Positions 31,673 to 40,399 are shown, counted from the first letter of the stretch. The stretch is 44,266 bases of DNA from Promethearchaeota archaeon (GCA_013375495.1 JABXKC010000032.1:363-44628), one strand, 5' to 3'. Notes: a model not told the origin generated them from the sequence alone. Numbers and translations are program-made.

Positions 31673-33397
31673 GTGAAAGAAATGAAAACTGAAGCTTATA
31701 TTAAGAAAATTATAGAAGAGACTGGATTATCTAAAAACGAGATTCAAACTTTAGTAGAAGAGAAAAAAGAAGAACTGAAGGGTCTAATCTCGGAAGAAGG
31801 AGCTTTATTTGTGATTGCCAAAGAGTTAGGAGTCGATGTTGCAAGTGAGAATCAAGAATTGCTCAACGAAGTTGAATTAAACATATCTGATATTACAGTA
31901 AACATGAAAAATATCGTAATTGTTGGTAGAATTAAGGATATTTATAATGTTAATAGTTTTAATAAAAGTAATGGGGAAACTGGATATGTAGGAGCATTTT
32001 TATTGCATGATAATACAGGTGATATAAGAATCGTTTTATGGGATAACCAAGTGAGTATTTTTAAAGATGAACGCTTTGAAAGAAACGAAATTGTTAAAAT
32101 TCTTAATGGTACCGCAAAAAATGGCCGATACGGTGCAATAGAAATCCATGTTGGAGGATTTAGCAAAATTAATCTAGCTCCTGAGGATGTTGATTACAAA
32201 AAATTCCCAAAAATCAAAGATCAATTGGTAAAAATACAAGATATTAACGAGGATTTAGGATCTATATCGACGGAGGGAAAGGTAATGAATCGTTTCCCCG
32301 TAAAAGATTTCATTAGAAAAGACGGTCAAAATGGCAGGGTAAGCACGATAATACTGAGAGATTCGACGGACAAAGTACGAATTACTTTTTGGAACGAAGA
32401 TATCGAAAAAATCGAAAATGTTGAAGTTGGTGATTATATTTCGCTGACTAACTTAAATCCCAGAAAAAGTAACTATGCTGAAGGCAGAATCGATGTACAC
32501 GCAACTTCGTGGACAAAAATAACTAAAAAAGATAAAGAATTGAAAATAGAAGAAAAAATTGTTGACAAGATCGAAAAATTACAGCAGGAGAAGGATTATG
32601 CCTCATTTCAAGGAGTCATTACTGCAGTAGAAGACTTAAGAGAGGTTAAGACAAAATCAGGAGATGAAATATCTTTATTAAGTTTTACGGTTAGTGACGA
32701 TACTGATAGCATACGAGTTACAGCATGGCGGGAAAAAGCGGAGGAACTATCGAAGACTCTAAAGAATGGAGAAGGAATTTCGTTAAAAAATATCGTTTTA
32801 AGATTTAGTAATTATTGGGAAAAAAACGAAGGAACTGTATCAATTGACACTAGTATTGAAAAAATCGATTTAAAGATTTCAAATTTAAAAATCGCTGAAA
32901 CTTCCCCTAAAGAGAAACAAAGTTCCTTTTCAAATAATTTTACAGAAATAAATTCAATACAATCATCTGGTTTCTTTGAAATTAAAGGTTTAATTTCAAG
33001 TGAATTAAAAAATATTCGATTCTATGAAGCGTGCACTAATTGTAGAAGAAAAGTTGATAACTGTACTTGTGACCAAAAAGGAGATAGCAAACTGACCATG
33101 ATCATCAGTCATATTATTGAGGATGAAAGTGGTAAAATTAGGGCTACTTTTATAGGGGAAGCTGCAGAGAAGTTAGTGGGTAGTAAAGCTGATCTAATTG
33201 CTAAGGTTAAAGACACTCCTGATTACGAAAAATTATTAGAGAACTTCTCGTCAGAAATTGTTGGAAGAGATATAAGGATTAAAGGAAGGGTAAAATTTAG
33301 CGATTATAGTGATTCTTACGAGATAACCGCTTCGGATTTTCGAGATATAAGTGTAGAAGACGAATTAGAAAATAGAATCAACGAAATTATAAGTTAA
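31673..33397 (+). CDS. Replication protein A, large multi-OB-fold subunit with zinc finger
   Basis: A 574-residue ssDNA-binding protein with three to four OB folds in tandem, each with a D.TG.IRI-like core: LLHDNTGDIRIVLWDNQ (about residues 110-126), ILRDSTDKVRITFWNED (about 226-242), TVSDDTDSIRVTAWREK (about 341-357), and a last ISHIIEDESGKIRATFIGEA. A zinc motif CTNCRRKVDNCTC is just before the fourth. The N-terminus is a helical KTEAYIKKIIEETGLSKNEI of the type seen in euryarchaeal RPAs. This is the RPA1-like large subunit, and a candidate partner of the RPA32-like protein at 10379. Start GTG 31673 is the longest; ATG 31682 is just as plausible. It lies about 160 bases from the divergent HisA-like gene. 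Confidence 0.87.
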   Translation: MKEMKTEAYIKKIIEETGLSKNEIQTLVEEKKEELKGLISEEGALFVIAKELGVDVASENQELLNEVELNISDITVNMKNIVIVGRIKDIYNVNSFNKSNGETGYVGAFLLHDNTGDIRIVLWDNQVSIFKDERFERNEIVKILNGTAKNGRYGAIEIHVGGFSKINLAPEDVDYKKFPKIKDQLVKIQDINEDLGSISTEGKVMNRFPVKDFIRKDGQNGRVSTIILRDSTDKVRITFWNEDIEKIENVEVGDYISLTNLNPRKSNYAEGRIDVHATSWTKITKKDKELKIEEKIVDKIEKLQQEKDYASFQGVITAVEDLREVKTKSGDEISLLSFTVSDDTDSIRVTAWREKAEELSKTLKNGEGISLKNIVLRFSNYWEKNEGTVSIDTSIEKIDLKISNLKIAETSPKEKQSSFSNNFTEINSIQSSGFFEIKGLISSELKNIRFYEACTNCRRKVDNCTCDQKGDSKLTMIISHIIEDESGKIRATFIGEAAEKLVGSKADLIAKVKDTPDYEKLLENFSSEIVGRDIRIKGRVKFSDYSDSYEITASDFRDISVEDELENRINEIIS

Positions 33398-33490
33398 AAT
33401 TATCTTTCTTTTAGTATCTTTTTTATACTTTATTTGGTTTCTAAATCTTAACTTGAAATTAGATTAAAATTTAATATATAGTTAGAAACC

Positions 33491-34426
33491 ATGAAACAAG
33501 TTGATATTGTTGGATTAGGGGAAATTGTTTTAGACTGGGTTACTGAAATACCACATTTTCCAAAACCCGACGAAAAAATTGATGCGTTAAGCGAGAATTA
33601 TTTCCCCGGGGGCGTTACCGCAAATTATTTGGTAGCAGTTGCTAGATTAGGCGGTTTAAGCGGATTTATAGGCGCAGTTGGGGACGATTTGTATGGTGAG
33701 CTTTTAATTGATGATTTTATCAAAGAAAGTGTAGATACAACATATACTAAGAAAGTAGTGAATAAAAGAACCCCAGTTAATTTCATATTTGTAACTCAAG
33801 GAGAAAAGACAATAATTCAATCTCCTCACATGCATACAACTAAAATAGAACTTAACGATTTAAATGAATCCTACATAGCAGATTCTATTCTCTTACACAC
33901 TACGATTATTCATCAAAATGTGACCGAAAAAGCCATTGAAATTGCAAAAAGAAATAATGTTAAAATCAGCATAGATTTAGAATCCCAAATTGCCCAAAGA
34001 GGATGGAATAATGTAAAAAATGTGCTTTTAAAAGCTGATGTTTTACTTCCAAATAAAGAAGGAGCAAAATCAATAACAAACAGTAATAATCCTGAAAAAG
34101 CTGCTGAAATTTTAGTGAAAAAAGGGATACCTATTGTAATTATTACTCTAGGAAGTAATGGTGCATTAATAACTACTAAAGATTTTCAAAAAAGGATACC
34201 TACATATGATATAAACCATATAATTGATACTACTGGGGCAGGAGATACGTTCAACGGTGCGTTTTCTTTAGCTTATTGGATAAAAGGTTGGGATTTAGAA
34301 AAATCTTGTATATATGCTAATGCAGCAGCTTCTTTAAAAATTCAAACATTAGGCGCGAGATCAGGTATGCCTTACGAATCAGAGCTGATAGAGTTTTTAA
34401 AGAAGAATGACGAAAATTTCTTTTAA
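33491..34426 (+). CDS. PfkB-family carbohydrate kinase (ribokinase-like)
   Basis: A 311-residue sugar or nucleoside kinase. Both family signatures are present: the N-terminal GGVTANYLVAVARLGGLSGFIGAVGDDLYG (signature 1, shown in part as GGVTANYLVAVARLGG) and the C-terminal IDTTGAGDTFNGAFSLAYW (signature 2, with catalytic D in GAGDT). The middle has VLLPNKEGAKSI and IVIITLGSNGALI. The substrate cannot be told from sequence: ribokinase, adenosine kinase or a phosphofructokinase-like enzyme are all possible. It is alone between the RPA gene and a convergent hypothetical gene, so context does not help. Confidence 0.88.
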   Translation: MKQVDIVGLGEIVLDWVTEIPHFPKPDEKIDALSENYFPGGVTANYLVAVARLGGLSGFIGAVGDDLYGELLIDDFIKESVDTTYTKKVVNKRTPVNFIFVTQGEKTIIQSPHMHTTKIELNDLNESYIADSILLHTTIIHQNVTEKAIEIAKRNNVKISIDLESQIAQRGWNNVKNVLLKADVLLPNKEGAKSITNSNNPEKAAEILVKKGIPIVIITLGSNGALITTKDFQKRIPTYDINHIIDTTGAGDTFNGAFSLAYWIKGWDLEKSCIYANAAASLKIQTLGARSGMPYESELIEFLKKNDENFF

Positions 34427-34447
34427 ATCTTTTAACCAATAAACCAG

Positions 34448-34891
34448 CTAGATTAAAGATTTAATTACACAGATATTTTTAAACTTATTACTTTCAGTTA
34501 AGAGATGAATTTTCTTCAGAAAATATTCTGAAGAAATAGAAGTACTCTCTTGATTAAATGGCCAAATTCCAATTAGAATATCCCCAAGTTTTTTTACATT
34601 TCCAACTAAAAATCCTTCCTTTTTTTCATCTGTCAAACTTGTATAGAGAACAACAATATAATAATTGAAGTCGTAATTGCCATTCGTATTGCCAATTTTT
34701 ACTACTTCCCTAATATTTTGAAAGTTTATTACACTTGTTTGTTTTTGACTTAATAGTTTTAAGGAAGAAAAAAATTGAGAGGGAATATTAATAGGTTTCT
34801 CTTGAATTATATTTTTAAAAGTTAGTGAATACGATTCAGATGAATCTCCTTTTAGTCCTCTAAAAATTACCTTATAGAATATCGTGCTCAT
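34448..34891 (-). CDS. Hypothetical protein, 147 residues
   Basis: Not recognised. The 147 residues have no cysteine cluster and no membrane helix. The N-terminal strands (TIFYKVIFRGLKGDSSESYS) and the middle strands (NGNYDFNYYIVVLYTSLTD) suggest a mainly beta fold with an amphipathic helix at the end (LKKIHLLTESNKFKNICVIK). The alternation of strands and helices is compatible with a roadblock/longin or PH-like fold, but there is no positive match. It is transcribed toward the pfkB gene (22 bases between stops) and its start is about 85 bases downstream of the aIF1 stop, so it may follow aIF1 in one transcript. Confidence 0.55.
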   Translation of the reverse strand: MSTIFYKVIFRGLKGDSSESYSLTFKNIIQEKPINIPSQFFSSLKLLSQKQTSVINFQNIREVVKIGNTNGNYDFNYYIVVLYTSLTDEKKEGFLVGNVKKLGDILIGIWPFNQESTSISSEYFLKKIHLLTESNKFKNICVIKSLI

Positions 34892-34975
34892 TGAAATCTA
34901 TTTTTTTTTTTATTGAAACTACGATATTTAAAGAGAAGCAAATGAAGTTTTGATTATTATTCTACTGTATAGTTG

Positions 34976-35308
34976 TTAGTACCTTCTCATTCGTTCCTGA
35001 AGAAGAATGTTTTCCTCAGGAAATCCTAAGTCAATTAGAAATTTTTTTAGTTTGAATTTGTGTTCACCTTGAAGTTCGATCTCGTTTCCTCTCACAGTTC
35101 CTCCGGAAGCACATTTCTTTTTTGCTTTCGTAAGAATATCCTTTAAATTCGCATCAATATTTCCTTCGAAGGTAATAACGGTAACAACACGCCCCCATTT
35201 ACGTCGGGCATTAGAAATAATAATTTGTTGCTCATCTGCGCTTAAACTATCGCATATACATAGGTCTTTTGGAAAACTACATATCGCACAAATATCGTCG
35301 TCTTTAAT
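34976..35308 (-). CDS. sui1: Translation initiation factor aIF1 (SUI1 homologue), apparently with a non-AUG start
   Basis: aIF1 monitors start-codon recognition on the small subunit. The protein reads clearly: CAICSFPKDLCICDSLSADE (an N-terminal four-cysteine ribbon as in many archaeal SUI1 proteins), then RRKWGRVVTVITFEG, CASGGTVRGNEIELQGEHKF and FLIDLGFPEENILL. The last two are diagnostic. No ATG, GTG or TTG is in frame between the upstream TGA (35320-35318) and the ribbon. ATT 35308 gives the expected short N-terminus before the first Cys (110 residues), and GGTTGTGA, six of eight matches to GGAGGTGA, lies 9 bases upstream. The alternative is GTG 35321 with one A deleted in the A6 run. Long gap of about 200 bases upstream to the GTPase gene. 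Confidence 0.9.
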   Translation of the reverse strand: MKDDDICAICSFPKDLCICDSLSADEQQIIISNARRKWGRVVTVITFEGNIDANLKDILTKAKKKCASGGTVRGNEIELQGEHKFKLKKFLIDLGFPEENILLQERMRRY

Positions 35309-35506
35309 ACTCTTTTTTCACAACCTTTATTATTAAAACGTTTAAAAATACAATACTAAAAAATAATAGACCTAAATCTTATAAAAACCTTTTTTTATTT
35401 TAGTTTTAAATAATTTTAAAAATATTAAGTTTTATAAAAATTGTAAATTGGTTTAGCATTATTATAAAAACAAATTCTTATTTATTATATTTAAAAAAAA
35501 ACATTC

Positions 35507-36043
35507 ATGAAATTAGACATGATGAGTTCATGGATTTTTAAAGTGATTGTAGCGGGAGCAGGCGGGGTGGGAAAGACCGCCATGGTAACCAGATACTGCA
35601 CGGGAAAATTTGAAGAAGGCTATAAAATGACGATAGGAGCAGGATTTCACACGAAATCTGAAGTACTTGACACCGGAGAATCTGTAAAAATGCAATTATG
35701 GGATTTTGCAGGAGAAAAACGCTTTAGAGAACTTTTACCAGACTATTGCAAGGGCGCTAGTGGAGGATTAATTTGTTTTGATATAACAGATTACGATACA
35801 TTCAGAGACATTCCCGTGTGGCTAAAAATTATTCGCCAAAAAGCGGGTTTTATACCAATTATCCTCATGGGGATGAAGTGGGACCTCAAAAACCACGAAG
35901 TCGATTTCGAAATCGCAAATGAATACGCTCTAAAAGCTAAATGCAATCAATGCGTTTTCACTTCATCAAAAGAGAATATAAATGTAAACGAATCTTTTCA
36001 AGCCATGGCTAAGTGGCTAATATTTTATGCAAACCAATCTTAA
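35507..36043 (+). CDS. Ras/Rab-like small GTPase with altered G3 and G4 motifs
   Basis: A 178-residue single-domain GTPase of the eukaryote-type Ras superfamily, abundant in Asgard archaea. G1 is GAGGVGKTAM (about residues 16-25). Switch I holds MTIGAGFHTK with the G2 Thr. G3 is LWDFAGEKRF, where Ras has WDTAGQE, so the catalytic Gln is Glu. G4 is LMGMKWDLK, where Met replaces the Asn of NKxD. G5 is FTSSKEN for SAK. The order and length match Rab/Rag-like proteins. There is no C-terminal prenylation cysteine, so membrane attachment would need a partner. The start is ATG 35507; ATG 35519 or 35522 would trim four or five residues. The tandem roadblock gene is about 0.8 kb downstream, beyond three tRNAs. 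Confidence 0.92.
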   Translation: MKLDMMSSWIFKVIVAGAGGVGKTAMVTRYCTGKFEEGYKMTIGAGFHTKSEVLDTGESVKMQLWDFAGEKRFRELLPDYCKGASGGLICFDITDYDTFRDIPVWLKIIRQKAGFIPIILMGMKWDLKNHEVDFEIANEYALKAKCNQCVFTSSKENINVNESFQAMAKWLIFYANQS

Positions 36044-36210
36044 TTTAGCTTATAACTCATATTTAGTGCGTTTTTTAGTATATTGTGTTCAATCAGTTAT
36101 GGTTTTTATAAATTTAAATAAAAACAATCCTGTTAATGGTATTTATGAGATAACTAAGCTTCTTGGATAAAGGGTAGAAGTAAAATTAATAGTTATAAAT
36201 AAAAATAAAA

Positions 36211-36284
36211 CGCCCCCAGCATGGCTCGAACATGCGACCGCCCGGTTAACAGCCGGGTGCTCTACCTAACTGAGCTATGGAGGC
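36211..36284 (-). tRNA. tRNA-Asn(GTT)
   Basis: Uninterrupted 74-nt cloverleaf. Acceptor GCCTCCA with TGGGGGC and discriminator G; D-arm GCTC/GAGC; anticodon stem CCCGG/CCGGG around CTGTTAA (anticodon GTT); T-arm GCATG-TTCGAGC-CATGC. CCA is not encoded. Confidence 0.97.
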
Positions 36285-36313
36285 TTATTTCAATAACAGT
36301 ATTCTTTGCTTTA

Positions 36314-36417
36314 TGCTCCCGCCGGGATTCGAACCCGGGTCACCAGGGTGAAAGCCTAGCATGCCAAGCCCTTTCTTTAGTTAATAAGAAAGATTGGCCG
36401 GACTACACTACGGGAGC
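36314..36417 (-). tRNA. tRNA-Glu(TTC) with an intron in the D-arm
   Basis: Acceptor GCTCCCG (36417-36411) pairs with CGGGAGC (36321-36315), A73 at 36314. The anticodon stem CTAGG/CCTGG surrounds CTTTCAC (anticodon TTC), and the T-arm is CCGGG-TTCGAAT-CCCGG. The D-arm reads GTGTAGTCCGGCCAATC, then 29 extra bases (36391-36363, one-base ambiguity), then ATG. Removing these gives the standard Glu D-arm and 75 nt. The intron holds TTTCTT/AAGAAA, and its end TTGGC can pair with exon GCCAA. The site is about position 23/24, which is not canonical. Confidence 0.9.
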
Positions 36418-36588
36418 TTTTTTTTTTATAGTATTTTGATTTTTATTTATCCGTTGTATTATTAGAATTGGACAGAAACGATTCTAAATATAATTTTGTA
36501 ATTAAGGCTTGATTTTAAATTTTTTTAATATAGAACTAAAAATAATTGGCTTAGTAAAAAGATACTATGTTTGTTATCGTAATATGAA

Positions 36589-36673
36589 TGCGGGAAGAGG
36601 GATTTGAACCCCCGAACTCCTCTGAGACTGGATTCTAAGTCCAGCGCCGTAGACCAGACTTGGCAATTCCCGC
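36589..36673 (-). tRNA. tRNA-Leu(TAG)
   Basis: An uninterrupted 85-nt class II tRNA. Acceptor GCGGGAA/TTCCCGC with A73; anticodon stem CTGGA/TCCAG around CTTAGAA (anticodon TAG); long variable arm; T-arm GGGGG-TTCAAAT-CCCTC with one wobble pairing. It is the third tRNA of a minus-strand cluster with Glu and Asn. Confidence 0.96.
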
Positions 36674-36771
36674 TTTAAAATAAAAAATATAGTAATTGTT
36701 TTAGTATTTAAAGTGGGAAAAACTAAATAAATTTTTTAGTTCATTTGGGTATTTTGTTTGAGAATTGATTG

Positions 36772-36873
36772 ATGGATAAAATTAAAAATGAGAAATATTT
36801 AAGAATTAATATTATTGTTATTAAAGCAGAAAGAATTAATAACAAAGATAGAAAAGGTATGGTCTTCTTATGA
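36772..36873 (+). CDS. Possible 33-residue upstream ORF coupled to the roadblock gene
   Basis: A short ATG frame encoding MDKIKNEKYLRINIIVIKAE and 13 more residues. Its TGA overlaps the roadblock ATG in the form ATGA, the classical arrangement for translational coupling. There is no recognisable domain, and 33 codons in A+T-rich DNA could occur by chance, so it is a candidate only. Confidence 0.22.
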   Translation: MDKIKNEKYLRINIIVIKAERINNKDRKGMVFL

Positions 36874-37868
36874 GTGTGAGAGATTCTTTAATAAAGTACT
36901 TAACATCAATCTTAAGAGCATCTCAAGGTACAATTTTGGTGATATTGTGTGATCTAAATGGACTTTCTATTGCAAAAATCGGAAGAAAAAGCGAGATTGA
37001 GATTAATCCTAACCAAATTACAAGTTTAGCTTCAGCAGCGTTTTCAGCAAGCGAAGAAAGTTGGGAAGATCTAGAGATTAAGGATCAAGTTATTTCTTTT
37101 ACATTTTTTGACAAAGTATGCTTAATAACGATTAGGATAAATGAAACCCTTTTAACTATAGTTCACGACTATAGGAAAGAATGGCCTTTAGACGCAGATA
37201 ACTTAGCGAGCTCTATGTATTATATAAAGCAAAAACTTGGAGAGTTTTTTGGAAATAATAATGAAACAGAGAAGGACTTTGAAAATTTCTCAAACAAAGT
37301 ACGAAGTGCAGTATATCTTTTTGGCATGGGATCTGAGGTGCCTTTTATATCATATTCTCCTGAAAAGTTTGATTCTACTAACCAACTACCAGCTATAAGC
37401 TATGTATTAGATTCAATTCAGAATCCTATATTTATAAGATATAGCCTTGTAAGCCCAACAGGATTAACATTGGATGCAAGGGAAGTCAGTGGTCAAAAGC
37501 TACAAATTTCAGTAGAGGCGTTTTCTGCGAGTGCTAATGTTGCTTTTCAAAAAATGAAGGAAGAATCTGAAGGGAGCTCAATCGGAGATTTACTGTGTTA
37601 TATCGCTATTTCTGGTCAAGATCCCGAAAATTTCTTTGGAATCATTACAAGTCCTTCTGGAAAACTTAAATTCTCTGAAGTAGAGGGAACTTTAAATGCA
37701 GAGGATATCTCTTTTGTTGGACTTTTTACTTTAGCATACGGTGGAATTCCAATAATGTGCGAATCGAGAAATATCATATTTTCAATAATGAAAATAATAG
37801 GAACTGAAAGAATTACTGAGAATTTTATTAAGTCTGTAAATGTTTTAACTAGTTTTAAATATGATTAA
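36870..37868 (+). CDS. Tandem roadblock/LC7-domain protein
   Basis: A 332-residue protein with two apparent roadblock folds. The first (about 5-120) has ILRASQGTILVILCDLNGLS, helix SLASAAFSASEESWE, and VCLITIRINETLLTIVHDY; the second (about 180-330) has IFIRYSLVSPTGLTLDAREV, helix ISVEAFSASANVAFQKM, and a last strand pair ending in MKIIGTERITENF. Roadblock dimers act as GTPase regulators or scaffolds (MglB, Ragulator). The Ras-like GTPase 0.8 kb upstream on the same strand is the obvious partner, although three tRNAs on the other strand lie between. Its stop overlaps the Tsr3 start by 8 bases, so the two are co-transcribed. Confidence 0.65.
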   Translation: MSVRDSLIKYLTSILRASQGTILVILCDLNGLSIAKIGRKSEIEINPNQITSLASAAFSASEESWEDLEIKDQVISFTFFDKVCLITIRINETLLTIVHDYRKEWPLDADNLASSMYYIKQKLGEFFGNNNETEKDFENFSNKVRSAVYLFGMGSEVPFISYSPEKFDSTNQLPAISYVLDSIQNPIFIRYSLVSPTGLTLDAREVSGQKLQISVEAFSASANVAFQKMKEESEGSSIGDLLCYIAISGQDPENFFGIITSPSGKLKFSEVEGTLNAEDISFVGLFTLAYGGIPIMCESRNIIFSIMKIIGTERITENFIKSVNVLTSFKYD

Positions 37869-38322
37869 TTCCAAATTAGAAACTTCTGTTCCGAAACTAT
37901 ATTGTCTCCATTTTAATGAATGTGACAGGAAGAAATGCACAGCTTTAAAATTAGCGAGGCTAAACTTGCTAAAGATAGAATCTAAAATTAAAGGAAGGAA
38001 TCTTAAGGCTATTATTTTGAATCCATTTTCTAATAAAGAGTTAAATGTTGCTGATCGAGAGGATATCATAAGATATGGGCTGATTGTTGTCGATTGTTCT
38101 TGGAAAAAAATTTTTAACTTAAAAAACTTCAATTTTAAAAACAGTAGAGCGCTTCCGCCTCTTATTGCAGCCAATCCTGTAAACTATGGTAAATGGGAAA
38201 AATTAAGTTCTGTAGAGGCATTAGCAGCCGCGCTTTATATCACTAACTTTAATGCATGTGGTGATTTAATTCTCTCTAAATTTTCTTGGGGTTCTGAATT
38301 TAAAACCTTAAATAATTTTTAG
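37861..38322 (+). CDS. tsr3: rRNA 3-amino-3-carboxypropyltransferase Tsr3 homologue
   Basis: Transfers the aminocarboxypropyl group from S-adenosylmethionine to a hypermodified pseudouridine in small-subunit rRNA. The archaeal Tsr3 pattern is clear: N-terminal YCLHFNECDRKKCTALKLAR, middle IVVDCSWKKI, and the very typical LPPLIAANPVNYGKWEKLSS with VEALAAALYITNF, then FSWGSEF. At 153 residues it is slightly shorter than many homologues (about 170-200), ending soon after FSWGSEF. ATG 37861 overlaps the end of the roadblock gene. The pairing of Tsr3 with a roadblock gene has no known reason. Confidence 0.92.
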   Translation: MINSKLETSVPKLYCLHFNECDRKKCTALKLARLNLLKIESKIKGRNLKAIILNPFSNKELNVADREDIIRYGLIVVDCSWKKIFNLKNFNFKNSRALPPLIAANPVNYGKWEKLSSVEALAAALYITNFNACGDLILSKFSWGSEFKTLNNF

Positions 38323-38380
38323 CAGAGTAGAATATTCGTTTATTAAAAAAAAGAAATATAAAAAAAATAAGAATGTTTTA

Positions 38381-39982
38381 TTACTCAGGACCTTTAGAAA
38401 GACCTGAAGCAGCGATTACATCGTCAATCTTTAAAATCATTGAAGCTACTTCTGTAGCAGATTGAATTGCTTGAGATAATACCATTAACGGTTCAATGAT
38501 ACCCAAATTTTCCATATCATCAGGTTTACCAGAATCTATATTGATACCAAATGAATTTCCATTGCCCGCTTCATGTTTTGATCGTAATTCTACGATTAAA
38601 TCAACAGGATTATAACCAGCGTTTTCAACTAAAGTTTTGGGAATTATTTCTAGAGCGTTAGCGTAGATTTCAATTGCTAATTGTTCTCTCCCTCCAATTG
38701 AGCTAGCATAAGCTCTCAATCGCTTAGCTAGTTCGATTTCGGAAGCTCCACCCCCAGGTAAGACATAGGGCATCTCAATTGCTGCTTTCACTACAGATAA
38801 AGCATCATTAAACATTCTTTCTGCTTCATCGACTACATGTTCAATCCCTGCTCTTATTAGGATACTCACTGCCTTAGGATCAGCGCATTCTGATACTAAA
38901 ATCATCTTATCATCTCCTATTTTCTTTTCTTCTACGTTTCCTGCTTTACCTAAGTCGGCTTCTGTTATTTCAAAGAGATTATTTATTAGTTTTGCGTTTG
39001 TAGCACGAGCAAGTTTTTCCATATCAGATCGTTTAACTCTACGAATTGTGATAATATTTTCTTGAGCAAGAAAGTTTTGAGCCTTATCGTCAACTCCTTT
39101 CTGACAAAAAACGACATTGGTTCCTATTTCTTTCAATTTTGTGACCCGAGATTTTAGCATATTCGATTCTTCTTCTATAAATTTGTTGATCTGATCAGGG
39201 GTTTGTATTCTAATTTCTGCATCAAATTCTGTCTTTTCTACTTCAAGCGATGAGCTAATTAACGCAATTTTTGCGTTTTTAACTGATTTTGGCATCATAG
39301 GATGTACAATCTCTTTATCTACGATAATGCCTTTGATAAGATCTGTATCTAATAAGCTCTTTCCCTCTTTTTTAATCACTTGGATTTGATCTAGATCGAC
39401 CAGAGTATTTTGTCCGCGTTTTTCCTTGATTTGAATTACAGCGTTAACTGCAATGTTAGCAAAATGATTTTTTACACCAGCTATTAATTTACTGTTCATA
39501 GAAGTCTCTGCTACCTTTAATAGCGTGTCGGTATCGTTTATATCTATGTTAGTAGCTAATTCATGCAATATTTCTTTAGATTTTACTAAGGCTTTTCTAT
39601 ATCCTCTAAAGATTATTGTGGGGTGAACTGATTGTTCCATTAATTCCTGAGCGAGATTTAATAATTCTCCAGCTATAATTACGCTAGTAGTGGTTCCATC
39701 TCCAACTTTATCGTCTTGCGTTTTAGCAACTTCAACAATCATTTTAGCTGCAGGATGTTCAACATCAATAGTGTCTAGGATTGTTGCCCCGTCATTCGTT
39801 ATAGTAACATCACCTAAAGAATCAACGAGCATTTTATCCATTCCTTTTGGTCCTAATGTTGTTCTTACCGCTTCTGCTACAGCTTTAGCTGCAGCTATAT
39901 TATTTCTTTGCGCATCTTTTCCTTGTTTTCTCTCCGAACCCTCTTTTAATATAAGGATTGGAACACCGGATAATTGTGCCAT
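38381..39982 (-). CDS. ths: Thermosome subunit (group II chaperonin)
   Basis: A 533-residue subunit of the ATP-driven folding chamber related to eukaryotic CCT. The motifs are complete: [20 protein letters not shown] (in part), [15 protein letters not shown], the ATP-binding [17 protein letters not shown], and [19 protein letters not shown] near 400. The ending lacks the long GGM-rich tail of some archaeal subunits and finishes with [17 protein letters not shown]-like TTATATAA lies about 47 bases before the ATG. Divergent from the membrane HerA-like gene. Additional subunit genes would be expected elsewhere in the genome. Confidence 0.97.
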   Translation of the reverse strand: MAQLSGVPILILKEGSERKQGKDAQRNNIAAAKAVAEAVRTTLGPKGMDKMLVDSLGDVTITNDGATILDTIDVEHPAAKMIVEVAKTQDDKVGDGTTTSVIIAGELLNLAQELMEQSVHPTIIFRGYRKALVKSKEILHELATNIDINDTDTLLKVAETSMNSKLIAGVKNHFANIAVNAVIQIKEKRGQNTLVDLDQIQVIKKEGKSLLDTDLIKGIIVDKEIVHPMMPKSVKNAKIALISSSLEVEKTEFDAEIRIQTPDQINKFIEEESNMLKSRVTKLKEIGTNVVFCQKGVDDKAQNFLAQENIITIRRVKRSDMEKLARATNAKLINNLFEITEADLGKAGNVEEKKIGDDKMILVSECADPKAVSILIRAGIEHVVDEAERMFNDALSVVKAAIEMPYVLPGGGASEIELAKRLRAYASSIGGREQLAIEIYANALEIIPKTLVENAGYNPVDLIVELRSKHEAGNGNSFGINIDSGKPDDMENLGIIEPLMVLSQAIQSATEVASMILKIDDVIAASGLSKGPE

Positions 39983-40399
39983 TTTAACTTCACATATTCC
40001 TAAATTTTTAATTTGTAAAAATTATTATTTATATAATGATCTCTAAGTCATAAAATTAAAAAAGTTTACGAAAATGCTTTTTTACAAAATTTCTTTAAGA
40101 ATTTGTTTTTAAAACATGTTTTAAATTAAAAGATTTTATTTTCTTATTGTAGTTCCGGTCGTTAAAGTATTATTCTAACTATTTCCAACTTAGGTTGATT
40201 ATTAATATTGAGAAAAGAAAACTATTATTTGATAGATATCTGAAACCGATTCAAATCTTTAAAACAATCTACATAATTTACATATTTCTATAATAAAACT
40301 TACGATTGACCACAACATTCATTTAGGTTTTGGAGGTATTTAGAATCTATTCTTTTAAATAGTGTGTAGTTTATAACTTTTTGATCTAAAGAAGTTAAA
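39983..40399. other. 417-base intergenic region between divergent thermosome and HerA-like genes
   Basis: No ORF of plausible length, RNA gene or repeat is visible. The left part holds the thermosome promoter (TATA-like element at 40029-40036). The right part, about 40300-40399, is A+T-rich with TTTAAATAG and TTTATAAC near 40356-40378, which may be the promoter of the HerA-like gene. The central ~200 bases are unexplained. Confidence 0.6.
40029..40036 (-). promoter_or_regulatory. Probable TATA box of the thermosome gene
   Basis: The stretch TTATATAA is about 47 bases upstream of the thermosome ATG (39982), so it predicts a leader of about 20 bases. No heat-shock operator was recognised. Confidence 0.45.

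Noticed and set aside
36221..36439. 72-residue plus-strand frame
   Set aside because: It runs across tRNA-Asn and tRNA-Glu on the other strand and is explained by them.
39690..40046. Plus-strand frame opposite the thermosome N-terminus
   Set aside because: Shadow of a highly conserved gene; its translation is Ser/Thr/Ala-rich without motif.
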